64,000 nt of DNA from Palleronia marisminoris (GTDB lineage Bacteria; Pseudomonadota; Alphaproteobacteria; Rhodobacterales; Rhodobacteraceae): positions 310,001-374,000 of the forward strand of contig NZ_FWFV01000001.1 in the NCBI RefSeq assembly GCF_900172315.1. Reading direction: 5' to 3'. The number at the start of each line of letters is the position of its first letter. The first letter of the stretch is position 1. Positions 15,507 through 24,020 of the stretch are shown piece by piece. The notes beneath the pieces were generated by a model, which saw nothing but the letters and a program-made list of their open reading frames with translations, ran no database searches and had not been told where the DNA came from. The position numbers were made by a program, and so were the translations under genes.

Positions 15507-16643
15507 GTGAATCTCAAGAACCCGTTCTGGGCGAAACCCTTCGTCCTGCTCGCCGCCGTTGCCATGGTCGGAGCGTGCGGCCTACCGCGCGTCGGGCCGA
15601 CCAAGAAGGAAATCTACAGCGGCTCGGTGCAGCGCCAGGGCGACGCCTTCGTCGTCTCGGTCAACCGGCGCGTGAACACAGCCACCGCCATTTATCCGTC
15701 GCTCGGGTTCAGCCCCGCCTTCCTGAATGCCGGCGTGTTGGGCTCCGACACGATCCGCCCCGGCGACACGCTGGGCCTGACCATCTACGAGAATGTCGAG
15801 GACGGCCTGCTGGTCCCCGAAGGCACCCCCGCCACCTCGCTGGAAGAAATCCAGGTGGATGGCGACGGCTACATCTTCGTGCCCTATGCCGGCCGGATCC
15901 GCGCCGCCGGCAATACGCCCGAAGCGATCCGCCGCATCATTTCCGAAAAGCTGGGCAGCCAGACCCCCGATCCGCAGATCCTCGTCCGCCGCCTTGCCGG
16001 TGACGGGGCCACCGTCTCGGTGGTCGGCGGTGTCACGGGCTCGGGCGTCTACCCGATCGAGCAGCCGACGCGGACGCTCTCGGCGATGCTGGCGCAGGCG
16101 GGCGGGCTGGCCATCCCTCAGGACGTCGCCCAGGTCACCGTCAGCCGCGGCAATCGGCAAGAGACCATATGGTTCGACGATCTCTACACCCACCCGCGCT
16201 ACGACATCGCGCTTAGGAACGGCGACCGCATCCTCGTGGAACAAGACGCCCGGTCATTCACCGCACTCGGCGCCACGGGCAGCCAGAGGCTCGTGACGTT
16301 CGACCGGCAGACGATCTCGGCCATCGAGGCGATCGCGCTGGTCGGCGGGCTGTCGACCGCCCTCGCCGATCCCACCGGCGTCTTCGTCTTCCGCAACGAG
16401 CCGGAAGAGATCGCCGAGATGGTGCTGGGCCGCACCGACCTCGTGGGCCCGCAGCGCATGGTCTACGTGCTCGACCTGACAGAGCCCAACGGCATGTTCG
16501 AGGCCCGCGACTTCGCGATCCGCGACGGCGACACCGTCTACGTGACCGAGGCGCCCTACGTGCAGGTCCAGAAGGTCGTCGGCGTCCTGACCGGCGCGAC
16601 CTCTTCGCTCGCCACGGTTCAGGATACCATTTCGACCGAATGA
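15507..16643 (+). CDS. Wza/KpsD-like polysaccharide export lipoprotein
   Basis: A 378-residue outer-membrane export protein of the polysaccharide-export family. A lipoprotein signal ends in VGAC, so Cys24 would be lipidated. The poly-export domain begins near LRPGDTLGLTIYENVEDG-type sequence (GSDTIRPGDTLGLTIYEN) and is followed by SLBB-like segments (VVGGVTGSGVYPI, ALVGGLSTALADPTGVFVF). The start is a GTG at 15507 with AGGAG upstream; longer in-frame forms overlap kpsS and lose the signal peptide. It overlaps kpsC in ATGA. It probably forms the outer-membrane channel for the capsule whose linker KpsS and KpsC build. Confidence 0.88.
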   Translation: MNLKNPFWAKPFVLLAAVAMVGACGLPRVGPTKKEIYSGSVQRQGDAFVVSVNRRVNTATAIYPSLGFSPAFLNAGVLGSDTIRPGDTLGLTIYENVEDGLLVPEGTPATSLEEIQVDGDGYIFVPYAGRIRAAGNTPEAIRRIISEKLGSQTPDPQILVRRLAGDGATVSVVGGVTGSGVYPIEQPTRTLSAMLAQAGGLAIPQDVAQVTVSRGNRQETIWFDDLYTHPRYDIALRNGDRILVEQDARSFTALGATGSQRLVTFDRQTISAIEAIALVGGLSTALADPTGVFVFRNEPEEIAEMVLGRTDLVGPQRMVYVLDLTEPNGMFEARDFAIRDGDTVYVTEAPYVQVQKVVGVLTGATSSLATVQDTISTE

Positions 16644-18640
16644 CGCCGCCCCCCGCGCTCCGGGTCTACTCCGCCGGCTTCCTGAATCGGCGGTTGCGTC
16701 GCATCCTGACGCTGGCCGGGTGGCGCGTTACGACGGGGCGCCCGCGCGACGGCGACGCCGTGGGTGTCTGGGGCCGCTCGCCCTACGCCCACCGGGGCGA
16801 AGCGGTCGCCGCGCGCACCGCCGCACCGCTGGTGCGGATCGAGGACGCCTTCCTGCGCTCGCTGATGCCCGGCCGCTCCGGCGAGGCGCCGCTGGGCCTT
16901 CTGATCGACCGCGCGGGCGTCCATTTCGACAGCAGCCGACCGTCGGATCTGGAGCATCTGCTCGCGACCGCGCCGCTCGACGACACGGCGGTGCTGGACC
17001 GCGCGCGGCACCTGGTGACCCGGCTGAAGCGGGCGCATCTGACGAAATACAGCGCGGTCGACCCGTCGCTGCCGGTGCCCGAGCCGGGCTACGTTCTGGT
17101 AATCGATCAGACGCTGGGCGACGCCTCGATCCGCCATGCCGGCGCGACCGAGGCCAGCTTCGCCGAGATGCTGACGCTCGCGCGGCTCGAACATCCGGGC
17201 GCGCGCATCGTCATCAAGACCCACCCCGAGACGGCTCACGGCTATCGCGGCGGCCACTTCGGCCCCGGCGCTCTGGACGCTCGGACGAGCATCGTGGACG
17301 CGCCCGTCTCGCCCTGGAACCTGCTGGAGGGGGCTGTCGCGGTCTACGCCGTCAGCTCTCAGCTGGGGTTCGAGGCGATCCTCGCCGACCACCGCCCGCG
17401 TCTCTTCGGGCAACCCTTCTATGCCGGCTGGGGCCTGACCGAGGATGAATACCCGGTCGCCCGCCGCACCCGCCGGCTGACCCGCGCGCAGCTCGTCGCG
17501 GGCGCCATGATCCACTACCCGACATGGTACGACCCGTTTCGCGACCGTCTCTGCGAGGTCGAGGACGTGGTCGATACCCTCGAAGCGCAGGCGCGCGCCT
17601 GGCGCGAGGATCGGCACGGCCACGTCGCCCTCGGGATGCGCCTGTGGAAGCGGGGGCCGGTGCAGCGCATCTTCGGCCGCTGGCGCCCGGTACGGTTCGA
17701 GCGCGACCCCGGCCGCGCCTGCCGCCGCGCAAAGGTCGAGGGGCGCGGCCTTCTCGTCTGGGCGGGGGCCGAACAGCCGGGGCTGTCCGCGCCGCGTATC
17801 CTGCGCGTCGAGGACGGCTTCCTGCGCTCGCGCGGGTTGGGCGCGGATCTGGTCCCGCCCCTGTCGCTGGTGACGGACGATCTGGGCATCTACTACGATC
17901 CCGCGCGACCGTCGCGGCTCGAACGGCTGATCGCCCTGAGCGGCGATCTGCCCGAGCCCGACCTCCTCCGCGCCGAACGGCTCGTGGCGACGCTCGTGGC
18001 GGGTGGCCTCACGAAATACAACGTCGGCCGCGCAGAACTGCCGCCCTTGCCCGAAGGCCACCGCATCCTCGTGCCCGGCCAAGTCGAGGACGACGCCTCG
18101 ATCCGCCTCGGCGCTGGCGCGGTGAAGACGAACGCGGCCCTCCTGGCAGCCGTCCGCGCAGCGAACCTCGAAGCCGCGATCCTCTACAAGCCGCACCCGG
18201 ACGTCGAGGCCGGCCTGCGCCCCGGCGCGATCCACGCCGCAGAAGCCGATGTCGTCCTGTCGGGCGTCGATCCCGCGCGCCTGCTGCCGCGGGTGCAGGA
18301 GGTCTGGACCCTGACCTCGGCCACGGGGTTCGAGGCGCTCTTGCGGGGCGTGCCCGTGACCTGCCTCGGCGCGCCCTTCTACGCGGGCTGGGGCCTCACC
18401 CGGGACCTCGGCCCCGTGCCCATGCGGCGCAGCGTCCCGGTCCCGCTCGCCGGCCTCGCACACGCGACTCTGATCGCCTATCCGCGCTACATCGATCCTC
18501 TCAGCGGCCTTCCGTGCCCGCCCGAACTCGTCGCCGAGCGGCTTGCGACAGGCGCGATCCCGGGACCCGGCCGGGCGAACCGGGCACTTGCGAAACTGCA
18601 GGGGGCGCTCGCCGGTCAGGCCCATCTCTGGCGACGGTAG
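16640..18640 (+). CDS. kpsC: Capsule polysaccharide protein KpsC, dual Kdo transferase
   Basis: A 666-residue protein of two homologous halves, as in KpsC, which extends the beta-Kdo linker by alternating linkages. Each half repeats the same landmarks: RIEDAFLRS and RVEDGFLRSRGLG, KTHPE and KPHPD, LFGQPFYAGWGLT and CLGAPFYAGWGLT. The first half covers about residues 7-310, the second about 335-640. It overlaps the upstream lipoprotein gene by four bases and ends eight bases before the convergent ribD stop, with no hairpin between. KpsM, KpsT and KpsE are not in the window. Confidence 0.93.
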   Translation: MTPPPALRVYSAGFLNRRLRRILTLAGWRVTTGRPRDGDAVGVWGRSPYAHRGEAVAARTAAPLVRIEDAFLRSLMPGRSGEAPLGLLIDRAGVHFDSSRPSDLEHLLATAPLDDTAVLDRARHLVTRLKRAHLTKYSAVDPSLPVPEPGYVLVIDQTLGDASIRHAGATEASFAEMLTLARLEHPGARIVIKTHPETAHGYRGGHFGPGALDARTSIVDAPVSPWNLLEGAVAVYAVSSQLGFEAILADHRPRLFGQPFYAGWGLTEDEYPVARRTRRLTRAQLVAGAMIHYPTWYDPFRDRLCEVEDVVDTLEAQARAWREDRHGHVALGMRLWKRGPVQRIFGRWRPVRFERDPGRACRRAKVEGRGLLVWAGAEQPGLSAPRILRVEDGFLRSRGLGADLVPPLSLVTDDLGIYYDPARPSRLERLIALSGDLPEPDLLRAERLVATLVAGGLTKYNVGRAELPPLPEGHRILVPGQVEDDASIRLGAGAVKTNAALLAAVRAANLEAAILYKPHPDVEAGLRPGAIHAAEADVVLSGVDPARLLPRVQEVWTLTSATGFEALLRGVPVTCLGAPFYAGWGLTRDLGPVPMRRSVPVPLAGLAHATLIAYPRYIDPLSGLPCPPELVAERLATGAIPGPGRANRALAKLQGALAGQAHLWRR

Positions 18641-18648
18641 CGCGGCGC

Positions 18649-19749
18649 CTATCCCTGCTTGGCCGAGGGTTCCCAGACGGACATCGTGTCGGCGCCGATC
18701 CGGCGCGTCTCGACGAGGGCGAACCGCGGGGCGGCGGAAAGCGCGTCCACCCCGAGCGCCCCGACCGCGGGCCAACCCTCGGCCCCCAGCACGCGGCCAG
18801 CGCCAAAACTTACGAGCCGATCGACCAGCCCGACCTGTAGCAGCGACGCGGCGAAGCTGCCGCCGCCCTCGCAGAAGACACGGGTGATCCCCCGCTCGGC
18901 CAGGACCTGCAAAAGGTATCCCGCATCGAGGTAGCCGCCCGCAACCGGCACCTCGACGCAGGTAGCGCCGAGATCGGTCCAGGCGGCAATCCGATCGTCC
19001 CGCGCCTCGGACCCGTGGAGAAGCCATAGCGGCCCCTCGCCCACCGAGGCCGCCAGATCACCCTCCGACGGCAGGTCGAGCTTACGCGCCGCGATCACGC
19101 GGACGGGCTGGCGGTCGGCACCCATGCCGCGCACCGTCAGGCGGGGGTCGTCCGCCCGTGCGGTGCCGCCACCGATCAGCACGGCGTCGTGCGACAGGCG
19201 CATGGCATGAACGGTGCGCCGGGCGTCGGGGCCGGTGATCCAGCGGCTCTCGCCGCTCGCGGTGGCGATCCGACCGTCGAGCGTCGTGGCCAGCTTCAGC
19301 GTCACCATCGGGCGCTGCCGCAGCACGCGACTGAGGAACCCCGCCTGATCGCGGCGCGCCTCGGCCGCGCGGACCCCGGTGACCACCTCGATTCCCGCCT
19401 CGCGCAGGATGGCGTGACCACGACCGGCGACGCGCGGATCAGGATCCTCGAGCGCCGTCACCACGCGCGCGACGCCAGCCGCAACCATCGCCTCGGCACA
19501 AGGAGGGGTCCGACCGTAGTGGGCGCAAGGTTCGAGCGACACGTAGGCCGTGGCGCCTCGCGCGGCCGCACCGGCCTGCGCCAGGGCCACCGTCTCGGCA
19601 TGGGGGCGCCCGCCCTCCTGGGTCCAGCCACGCCCGACCACGCGGCCGCCGGCAACGATCACGCAGCCCACGGCCGGGTTCGGCCAGACACGACCCAGCC
19701 CGCGCCGGCCCAGGGCCAGCGCGTGGGCCATATGGGCCGCGTCGCTCAC
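18649..19749 (-). CDS. ribD: Bifunctional riboflavin deaminase/reductase RibD
   Basis: This 366-residue enzyme carries out the second and third steps of riboflavin synthesis. The N-terminal deaminase has the zinc motifs HAETVAL and [15 protein letters not shown]. The C-terminal reductase, NADPH dependent, contains [23 protein letters not shown] and the late [12 protein letters not shown]. The start is a GTG whose GTGA overlaps the nrdR stop. In related genomes ribD is commonly followed by ribE. Here the plus-strand capsule cassette separates the two by about 4.6 kb. Confidence 0.96.
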   Translation of the reverse strand: MSDAAHMAHALALGRRGLGRVWPNPAVGCVIVAGGRVVGRGWTQEGGRPHAETVALAQAGAAARGATAYVSLEPCAHYGRTPPCAEAMVAAGVARVVTALEDPDPRVAGRGHAILREAGIEVVTGVRAAEARRDQAGFLSRVLRQRPMVTLKLATTLDGRIATASGESRWITGPDARRTVHAMRLSHDAVLIGGGTARADDPRLTVRGMGADRQPVRVIAARKLDLPSEGDLAASVGEGPLWLLHGSEARDDRIAAWTDLGATCVEVPVAGGYLDAGYLLQVLAERGITRVFCEGGGSFAASLLQVGLVDRLVSFGAGRVLGAEGWPAVGALGVDALSAAPRFALVETRRIGADTMSVWEPSAKQG

Positions 19750-20213
19750 CCCTCGGGCTTGGTAAGCGGTCTGAGTTCGCTCACGAACTTGTCGAAATCA
19801 TCCGCGGCCTGGAAGTTCTTGTAAACGCTGGCGAAACGCACATAGGCCACGGCGTCGATCCGGGCGAGGCTTTCCATCACGATCTCGCCGATCACCTTCG
19901 AGGGGATGTCGGTCTCGCCCATGCTTTCCAGCCGCCGGACGATACCGCTGATCATCTGGTCCACCCGCTCCTGTTCGACCGGGCGCTTCTGCATCGATAT
20001 GCGAACCGAGCGCTCCAGCTTGTCGCGGTCGAAATCCTCGCGTCGGCCGTTGGTCTTGACCACCACGAGGTCGCGCAGCTGGACCCGTTCGTAGGTGGTG
20101 AAGCGGCCACCGCAGGCAGTGCAGAGGCGGCGGCGGCGGATCGCCACGTGATCCTCGGCGGGCCGCGAATCCTTCACCTGGGTTTCGACATTGCCGCAGA
20201 ACGGACAGCGCAT
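19746..20213 (-). CDS. nrdR: Transcriptional repressor NrdR
   Basis: This 155-residue zinc-ribbon/ATP-cone repressor controls ribonucleotide reductase genes by sensing ATP and dATP. The zinc ribbon is MRCPFCG at the start with LCTACGGRF (Cys3, Cys6, Cys31, Cys34), and the ATP-cone follows from about residue 46 ([20 protein letters not shown]). The length is the family's usual. It is the first gene of the riboflavin block and overlaps ribD by four bases. I do not see an obvious NrdR box in the 160 bases upstream. Confidence 0.96.
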   Translation of the reverse strand: MRCPFCGNVETQVKDSRPAEDHVAIRRRRLCTACGGRFTTYERVQLRDLVVVKTNGRREDFDRDKLERSVRISMQKRPVEQERVDQMISGIVRRLESMGETDIPSKVIGEIVMESLARIDAVAYVRFASVYKNFQAADDFDKFVSELRPLTKPEG

Positions 20214-20374
20214 CCCGTATCCCCCTTCGGGTGATTTCTCCCCTCGTCGTCCATCCTTAGCCGCCGACCCTACCGATGGACAGCACGAAAAGATCGCCCC
20301 CCACATGCAGCGGTGATGAACCGATGCAAGCGGATCACGTTGGGCTGGGTCATTCAGCACGGAGACCATCAGAC

Positions 20375-21046
20375 ATGGCCAAGACGCTTTTCATCACCGG
20401 GGCGAGTTCGGGAATCGGCGCCGAGACGGCGCGCATGGCCGCGAAGGCCGGCTGGAACGTGGCACTCTTTGCCCGCTCGGCCGAGAAGCTTCAGGCCCTG
20501 GCGGACGAGATCGGCGACGCTGCACTGCCACTGCCGGGCGATGCGACGGATCTGGCCGCGCAACAGGACGCGGTGGCGCGGGCGGTGGACCGCTTCGGCG
20601 GGATCGACGCAGCCTTCGCCAATGCCGGCCGCGGGATGGACACGTCGGGCGTGGTCGAGGGCGATGCCGACGAGATCGCCGGGATGATCCAGCTGAACAT
20701 CACCGCACTGGTCTGGACGGCGCGTGCGACACTGCCCGAGCTGAAGAAGCGGAAGGGCACGCTGGTCCTGACCGGGTCGGCCGCGGGTCGGCGGCACATC
20801 GCGGGTTCGATCTATGGTGCGACGAAGTATTTCGTCCACGGCTTTGCCGGGAACATGGCGGAAGAGATGCGCGAGTGGGGCGGGCGGTGCAGCCTGATCG
20901 CTCCGGGCATGGTGGACACGCCCTTCTTCGACGAGGGGAAGCCCGACAAGCTGCAGCCCGAGGATGTCGCCGGAGCCGTCCTCTACGCGATCGAGGCCGA
21001 TCCCCGCGCCGCGATCCGCGAGGTGTACCTGATGCCCCAGAACTGA
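20375..21046 (+). CDS. Short-chain dehydrogenase/reductase
   Basis: A 223-residue classical SDR. The cofactor motif TGASSGIG is near residue 9, NAG follows at about 81, and the catalytic YGATK has its serine upstream in LTGSAAG. The start is ATG 20375, with GGAG 10 bases upstream and [13 protein letters not shown] right after it. A longer upstream frame lacks support. The substrate is unknown. The gene is divergent from nrdR and closed by a hairpin it shares with the convergent glucosidase gene. Confidence 0.9.
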   Translation: MAKTLFITGASSGIGAETARMAAKAGWNVALFARSAEKLQALADEIGDAALPLPGDATDLAAQQDAVARAVDRFGGIDAAFANAGRGMDTSGVVEGDADEIAGMIQLNITALVWTARATLPELKKRKGTLVLTGSAAGRRHIAGSIYGATKYFVHGFAGNMAEEMREWGGRCSLIAPGMVDTPFFDEGKPDKLQPEDVAGAVLYAIEADPRAAIREVYLMPQN

Positions 21047-21050
21047 GGCC

Positions 21051-21070
21051 GCCCGGGGCTTTCCCCGGGC
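21051..21070. terminator. Bidirectional hairpin between SDR and GH13 genes
   Basis: A perfect 8-bp GCCCGGGG/CCCCGGGC stem with a CTTT loop lies five bases after the SDR stop and eight bases from the convergent glucosidase stop. No T-tract follows on either side. Confidence 0.7.
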
Positions 21071-21078
21071 GCGCCCGG

Positions 21079-22818
21079 TCACTCGGTCGAGCCGAGCGCG
21101 CATCCGAAGCCGAAGGGCGGGATCTCGACGCCGGTCTTCTCCATCTCGCTGGCCATGCCCGGGCCATCCAGAAGCTGGCGCTTGCCGATCCGTTCGGCCG
21201 GCAAGGTTTGCGTATTGGCGCTGAAATTGACGAAGCACAGCATGTCCTCGCCGCCGCCGTATCGTTCCCACATGATCAGGGGCGCCAGGTCGGGGGGATA
21301 GACCCGCTCGCCGCCCCACCGCAGCAGAGGCTGCTCCTTCCGCCAGTCGAGGAACGCGCGAAGGAACCGCATCGCGCTGTCGGGGTCCTCGGCCTGCCTG
21401 TCGGCGCTGAGGTGGCAATGCTCGGGCGGAACGCGCATCCAGGGCTCGCCTTCGGTGAAGCCGCAATGGGGCGCGCCGCTCGACCACGGCATCGGCGTCC
21501 GGGCACCATCGCGGCCCTCGAAATCCGGCCAGAAGGCGATACCCCATGGATCGCGCAGGTCTTCGTAGCGCAGCTCGGGGTGCGGCAGGGCGAGCTCTTC
21601 TCCCTGGTAGATGATCCCGCCGCCCTTCAGGGCGAATTGCATGAAGAACAGCAACTTCTGCGCCGCCACCTGCTGCTCGCGCGTTTCGGCGAAATGGGTG
21701 AAGTCGGTCACGGCGCGCGTGGAATCGTGGTTGGAAAACACGTTCATCATCCAGCCGGTGCGCAGGAAGGCGCTGCGATAGGTCAGGATCTCGGTCAGCT
21801 CGCGCACCTCGCGCGAGACGTGGATCAGGCTGAAGTCATAGACCGCGTGCAGCCCCTCGCCCAGAACGGTATATTTCTCGGAGTTGCGGGCGCTATCGGT
21901 ATCGGCCAGCTCGCCGATCAGCACGCGCTCGGGCTCGTACCCCTCCACCGCCTTGCGCAGACGCTCGACGATCGGGAAGGCGCCGGGCACGTCGCGGTCG
22001 TACAGGTGGGCCTGCTTTCGGAAGGGGTTGTTCTCGCCCCCGCCAAGCGGCGCGACCGGGCCGCGGCTGTCCTCGGGCGGGTTCGAGCGCAGATCGGCAT
22101 CGCAAGCAAGACACTGGATCGCGTCGAGGCGAAAGCCGTCAACTCCGTGGTCGAGCCAGAAGTGCATCGCGTCCACGACCGCCTCAAGCACCTCGTTCTT
22201 GCGCAGGTTCAGCGCCGGCTGGCAGGACAGGAACGGGTGGTAGTAGTATTGCGACCGTCGCGGCTCCCACGTCCAGGCGGGGCCTCCGAAGGAGCTGAGC
22301 CAGTTGTTCGGCGGCCCCCCATCGGGCGCCGCATCGGCCCAGATGTACCAGTCGCCGAAATTGCCGTCCTTGTCGCGCCGGCTTTCCTTGAACCATTGAT
22401 GCTCGTCCGAGGTGTGGCACGGGATCAGGTCGAGGAGCACCTTCAGCCCCCGCGAATGCGCCTCGGAGACCATGCGGTCGAAGTCCGACATGTTGCCGTG
22501 GATCGCGTCCACGGCGCGGAAGTCGGTGATGTCGTAGCCGAAATCCTCCTGCGGCGACGGGTTGATCGGGCTCAGCCAGAACCCGTCCACGCCGAGCGAC
22601 TGGATATGGTCGAGCTTCTCGCACACCCCCTTGAGGTCGCCGATCCCGTCGCCGCTCGAGTCGCGGAAGCTGCGGACATAGACCTGGTACAGCGCCGCCC
22701 CGCGCCACCATTCGCGTCGTTCGAGGGGAGGAAGCGGATCGCGTTGCGCCACTTGGGCGACGATGGATTCTCGGGTGGGCCGCATCGTGGCGCGGCGGCG
22801 GGAAAAAATCTCTCTCAT
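21079..22818 (-). CDS. GH13 alpha-glucosidase
   Basis: A 579-residue alpha-amylase-family enzyme without a signal peptide, so cytoplasmic. The four GH13 regions are clear: DLIPCHTSDEH (region I), DGFRLDAIQ with the nucleophile aspartate (II), LIGELAD with the acid/base glutamate (III), and FSNHDSTR with the transition-state aspartate (IV). It probably hydrolyses short alpha-glucosides or sucrose analogues taken up by the cell. No transporter or regulator gene lies next to it. It follows the YjbQ gene on the same strand by 64 bases. An ATG 33 bases downstream has no ribosome site. Confidence 0.93.
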   Translation of the reverse strand: MREIFSRRRATMRPTRESIVAQVAQRDPLPPLERREWWRGAALYQVYVRSFRDSSGDGIGDLKGVCEKLDHIQSLGVDGFWLSPINPSPQEDFGYDITDFRAVDAIHGNMSDFDRMVSEAHSRGLKVLLDLIPCHTSDEHQWFKESRRDKDGNFGDWYIWADAAPDGGPPNNWLSSFGGPAWTWEPRRSQYYYHPFLSCQPALNLRKNEVLEAVVDAMHFWLDHGVDGFRLDAIQCLACDADLRSNPPEDSRGPVAPLGGGENNPFRKQAHLYDRDVPGAFPIVERLRKAVEGYEPERVLIGELADTDSARNSEKYTVLGEGLHAVYDFSLIHVSREVRELTEILTYRSAFLRTGWMMNVFSNHDSTRAVTDFTHFAETREQQVAAQKLLFFMQFALKGGGIIYQGEELALPHPELRYEDLRDPWGIAFWPDFEGRDGARTPMPWSSGAPHCGFTEGEPWMRVPPEHCHLSADRQAEDPDSAMRFLRAFLDWRKEQPLLRWGGERVYPPDLAPLIMWERYGGGEDMLCFVNFSANTQTLPAERIGKRQLLDGPGMASEMEKTGVEIPPFGFGCALGSTE

Positions 22819-22882
22819 GAGCAGCTTACCTGTAGTCGTCTTCCGTGCCTAACGGCGAGACGTGGGTCGCGTTCCCGCTTCT

Positions 22883-23293
22883 TCAGGCGAGTGCGGCGGC
22901 GACCCGTCGCGTGTGGGGATCGTCGCGATGCTCCCACAGGTAGATGCCCTGCCAGGTGCCGAGCGCCATCCGCCCGGCCGAGACCGGGATCGTCAGCGAC
23001 ACCGGCAGATGCGCGGCCTTGATATGCGCCGGCATGTCGTCCGGCCCCTCGGCGCGGTGGCGCAGGTAGCGCATCTCGGGCGTGTCGGCGCGGGGAACGA
23101 GGCGGTCTATCCACCCCATCAGGTCGGCCTGCACGTCCGGATCGGCGTTCTCCTGGATCAGAAGCGAGCAGGAGGTATGGCGCACGAATAGCGTCAGCAC
23201 CCCATCCCGATCGGGCAGCCAGCCCGCGACCTTGTCCGTGAACTCGTGCAGGCCCGGCCCGCGCGTGGCGATTTCGAACGTCGTCTGCGTCAT
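22883..23293 (-). CDS. YjbQ family protein (UPF0047)
   Basis: This 136-residue protein belongs to the YjbQ/UPF0047 family, some members of which have weak thiamine-phosphate synthase activity. Key segments are FVRHTSCSLLIQENADPDV and the C-terminal GTWQGIYLWEHRD, typical of the trimeric fold. The start ATG 23293 has AAGGA upstream. Its true role in the cell is not settled. The promoter region between it and the divergent small gene contains a perfect 7-bp inverted repeat. Confidence 0.88.
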   Translation of the reverse strand: MTQTTFEIATRGPGLHEFTDKVAGWLPDRDGVLTLFVRHTSCSLLIQENADPDVQADLMGWIDRLVPRADTPEMRYLRHRAEGPDDMPAHIKAAHLPVSLTIPVSAGRMALGTWQGIYLWEHRDDPHTRRVAAALA

Positions 23294-23317
23294 GGCTCTG
23301 CGTCCTTTCGTCCTTGG

Positions 23318-23338
23318 GCGAACCCTCGGTCGGTTCGC
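23318..23338. promoter_or_regulatory. Operator-like inverted repeat in a divergent promoter region
   Basis: GCGAACC (23318-23324) and GGTTCGC (23332-23338) form a perfect 7-bp inverted repeat with a 7-base spacer. It lies between the YjbQ start and the start of the small acidic gene, so it could control either. Confidence 0.4.
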
Positions 23339-23371
23339 GTGTTGGACGTGAAGATGAAAGGAGGACGCAAG

Positions 23372-23578
23372 ATGTCCAATCAAGATCGCGACGAAGAGGC
23401 GGAGCGCGCGAAGACCGGCGCGGGAACGACCGACGACCCGAACCAGGCGAACCGCACGCCGATGCCGAAGAAGGAGCCGATAAAGCCGGACGTCAAACCG
23501 GATCCCGACGCGGATCCTGACAATCCCGCCACCGGCCAAGGCTCGACCAACGACCCGAACCAGGCGAACCGGACCTGA
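23372..23578 (+). CDS. Small disordered protein with duplicated motif
   Basis: A 68-residue, very hydrophilic protein rich in Asp, Pro, Lys and Asn, with no hydrophobic core, so probably unfolded. The motif DPNQANRT occurs twice, once in the middle and once as the exact C-terminus, and each copy is preceded by a similar Gly/Thr-rich lead. At DNA level this is a perfect 20-base direct repeat. AGGAGG lies seven bases before the ATG at 23372; an ATG at 23354 lacks such a site. I do not recognise the family. Stress-related disordered proteins have this look, but that is only an impression. Confidence 0.7.
   Translation: MSNQDRDEEAERAKTGAGTTDDPNQANRTPMPKKEPIKPDVKPDPDADPDNPATGQGSTNDPNQANRT
23435..23454 (+). 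repeat. 20-base direct repeat, copy 1
   Basis: This segment is identical to 23552-23571 and encodes the first DPNQANR of the small disordered protein. The copies are 117 bases (39 codons) apart in the same frame. Confidence 0.9.
23552..23571 (+). repeat. 20-base direct repeat, copy 2
   Basis: This is the second identical copy, encoding the C-terminal DPNQANR just before the final Thr and the stop codon. Confidence 0.9.
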
Positions 23579-23587
23579 GCCTGCTCG

Positions 23588-23632
23588 GTTGTCGCGCTTT
23601 CGGAATGAAAGGCGCGGCGCCGTCACGACAAC
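23588..23632. terminator. Imperfect hairpin between convergent genes
   Basis: The outer arms GTTGTCG (23588-23594) and CGACAAC (23626-23632) pair perfectly and enclose a small CTTTC/GAAAG stem. It lies in the gap between the small disordered gene and the HlyU-like gene. There is no T-tract. Confidence 0.4.
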
Positions 23633-23676
23633 GCCGACAACCTCCGGTTCGAAGCCAACGGCGCCACCCTTCGACC

Positions 23677-23955
23677 TCAGTCGAAGAGCCGTTCACCCTG
23701 TTCGTCGATCACCAGCTTGGCCTTGGCGATCGCGGCATCGACCGCCGTCTCGCGCGAGGTGGTCATGTCGGCGCGGACAAGATGGTGGGTCCTCAGTTCG
23801 CCGTCGATGTCCTTCTCGATCCACGCCCCGAGGCGATACTCGCTGCCCTCGACGATCGGCGCGGGTCGAATCTTGAAGCCCTTGTAGGAAACGGATTCCT
23901 CCTCGGGCGCGGACTTGTCGCCGCTGCGACCGAAGAGCTTGCTGAGAATGCTCAT
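23677..23955 (-). CDS. HlyU family protein
   Basis: This 92-residue protein matches the short HlyU family (YKGFKIRPAPIVEGSEYRLGAWIEKDI, then HHLVRADMTTSRETAVDAAI). Pathogen HlyU activates haemolysin genes, but that is a different, winged-helix HlyU. These short alphaproteobacterial proteins have no proven role, so the name should not be taken as a function. It lies downstream of rpoD on the same strand, beyond a hairpin. GGAGGGGG precedes the ATG. Confidence 0.82.
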   Translation of the reverse strand: MSILSKLFGRSGDKSAPEEESVSYKGFKIRPAPIVEGSEYRLGAWIEKDIDGELRTHHLVRADMTTSRETAVDAAIAKAKLVIDEQGERLFD

Positions 23956-23984
23956 GTCTTGCCCCCTCCTTCATGACTGGCCGA

Positions 23985-24010
23985 GCCCTTGGCGCGCGTC
24001 GGCCAAGGGC
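23985..24010 (-). terminator. Hairpin after rpoD
   Basis: A perfect 9-bp GCCCTTGGC/GCCAAGGGC stem with an 8-base loop begins ten bases after the rpoD stop. No T-tract follows, so some transcripts may continue into the HlyU-like gene. Confidence 0.6.
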
Positions 24011-24020
24011 ACCCTGGGCC

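Noticed and set aside
16619-19027. An 802-codon minus-strand frame opposite kpsC
   Set aside because: It is arginine- and glycine-rich and antisense to kpsC. The plus-strand kpsC has clear duplicated domains.
20214-20374. FMN riboswitch or NrdR box before the riboflavin block
   Set aside because: I looked for the conserved riboswitch core and for an NrdR-box palindrome and saw neither.
23677-23955. Calling the HlyU-like protein a haemolysin regulator
   Set aside because: It is the short HlyU family without a winged-helix; no haemolysin genes are nearby.
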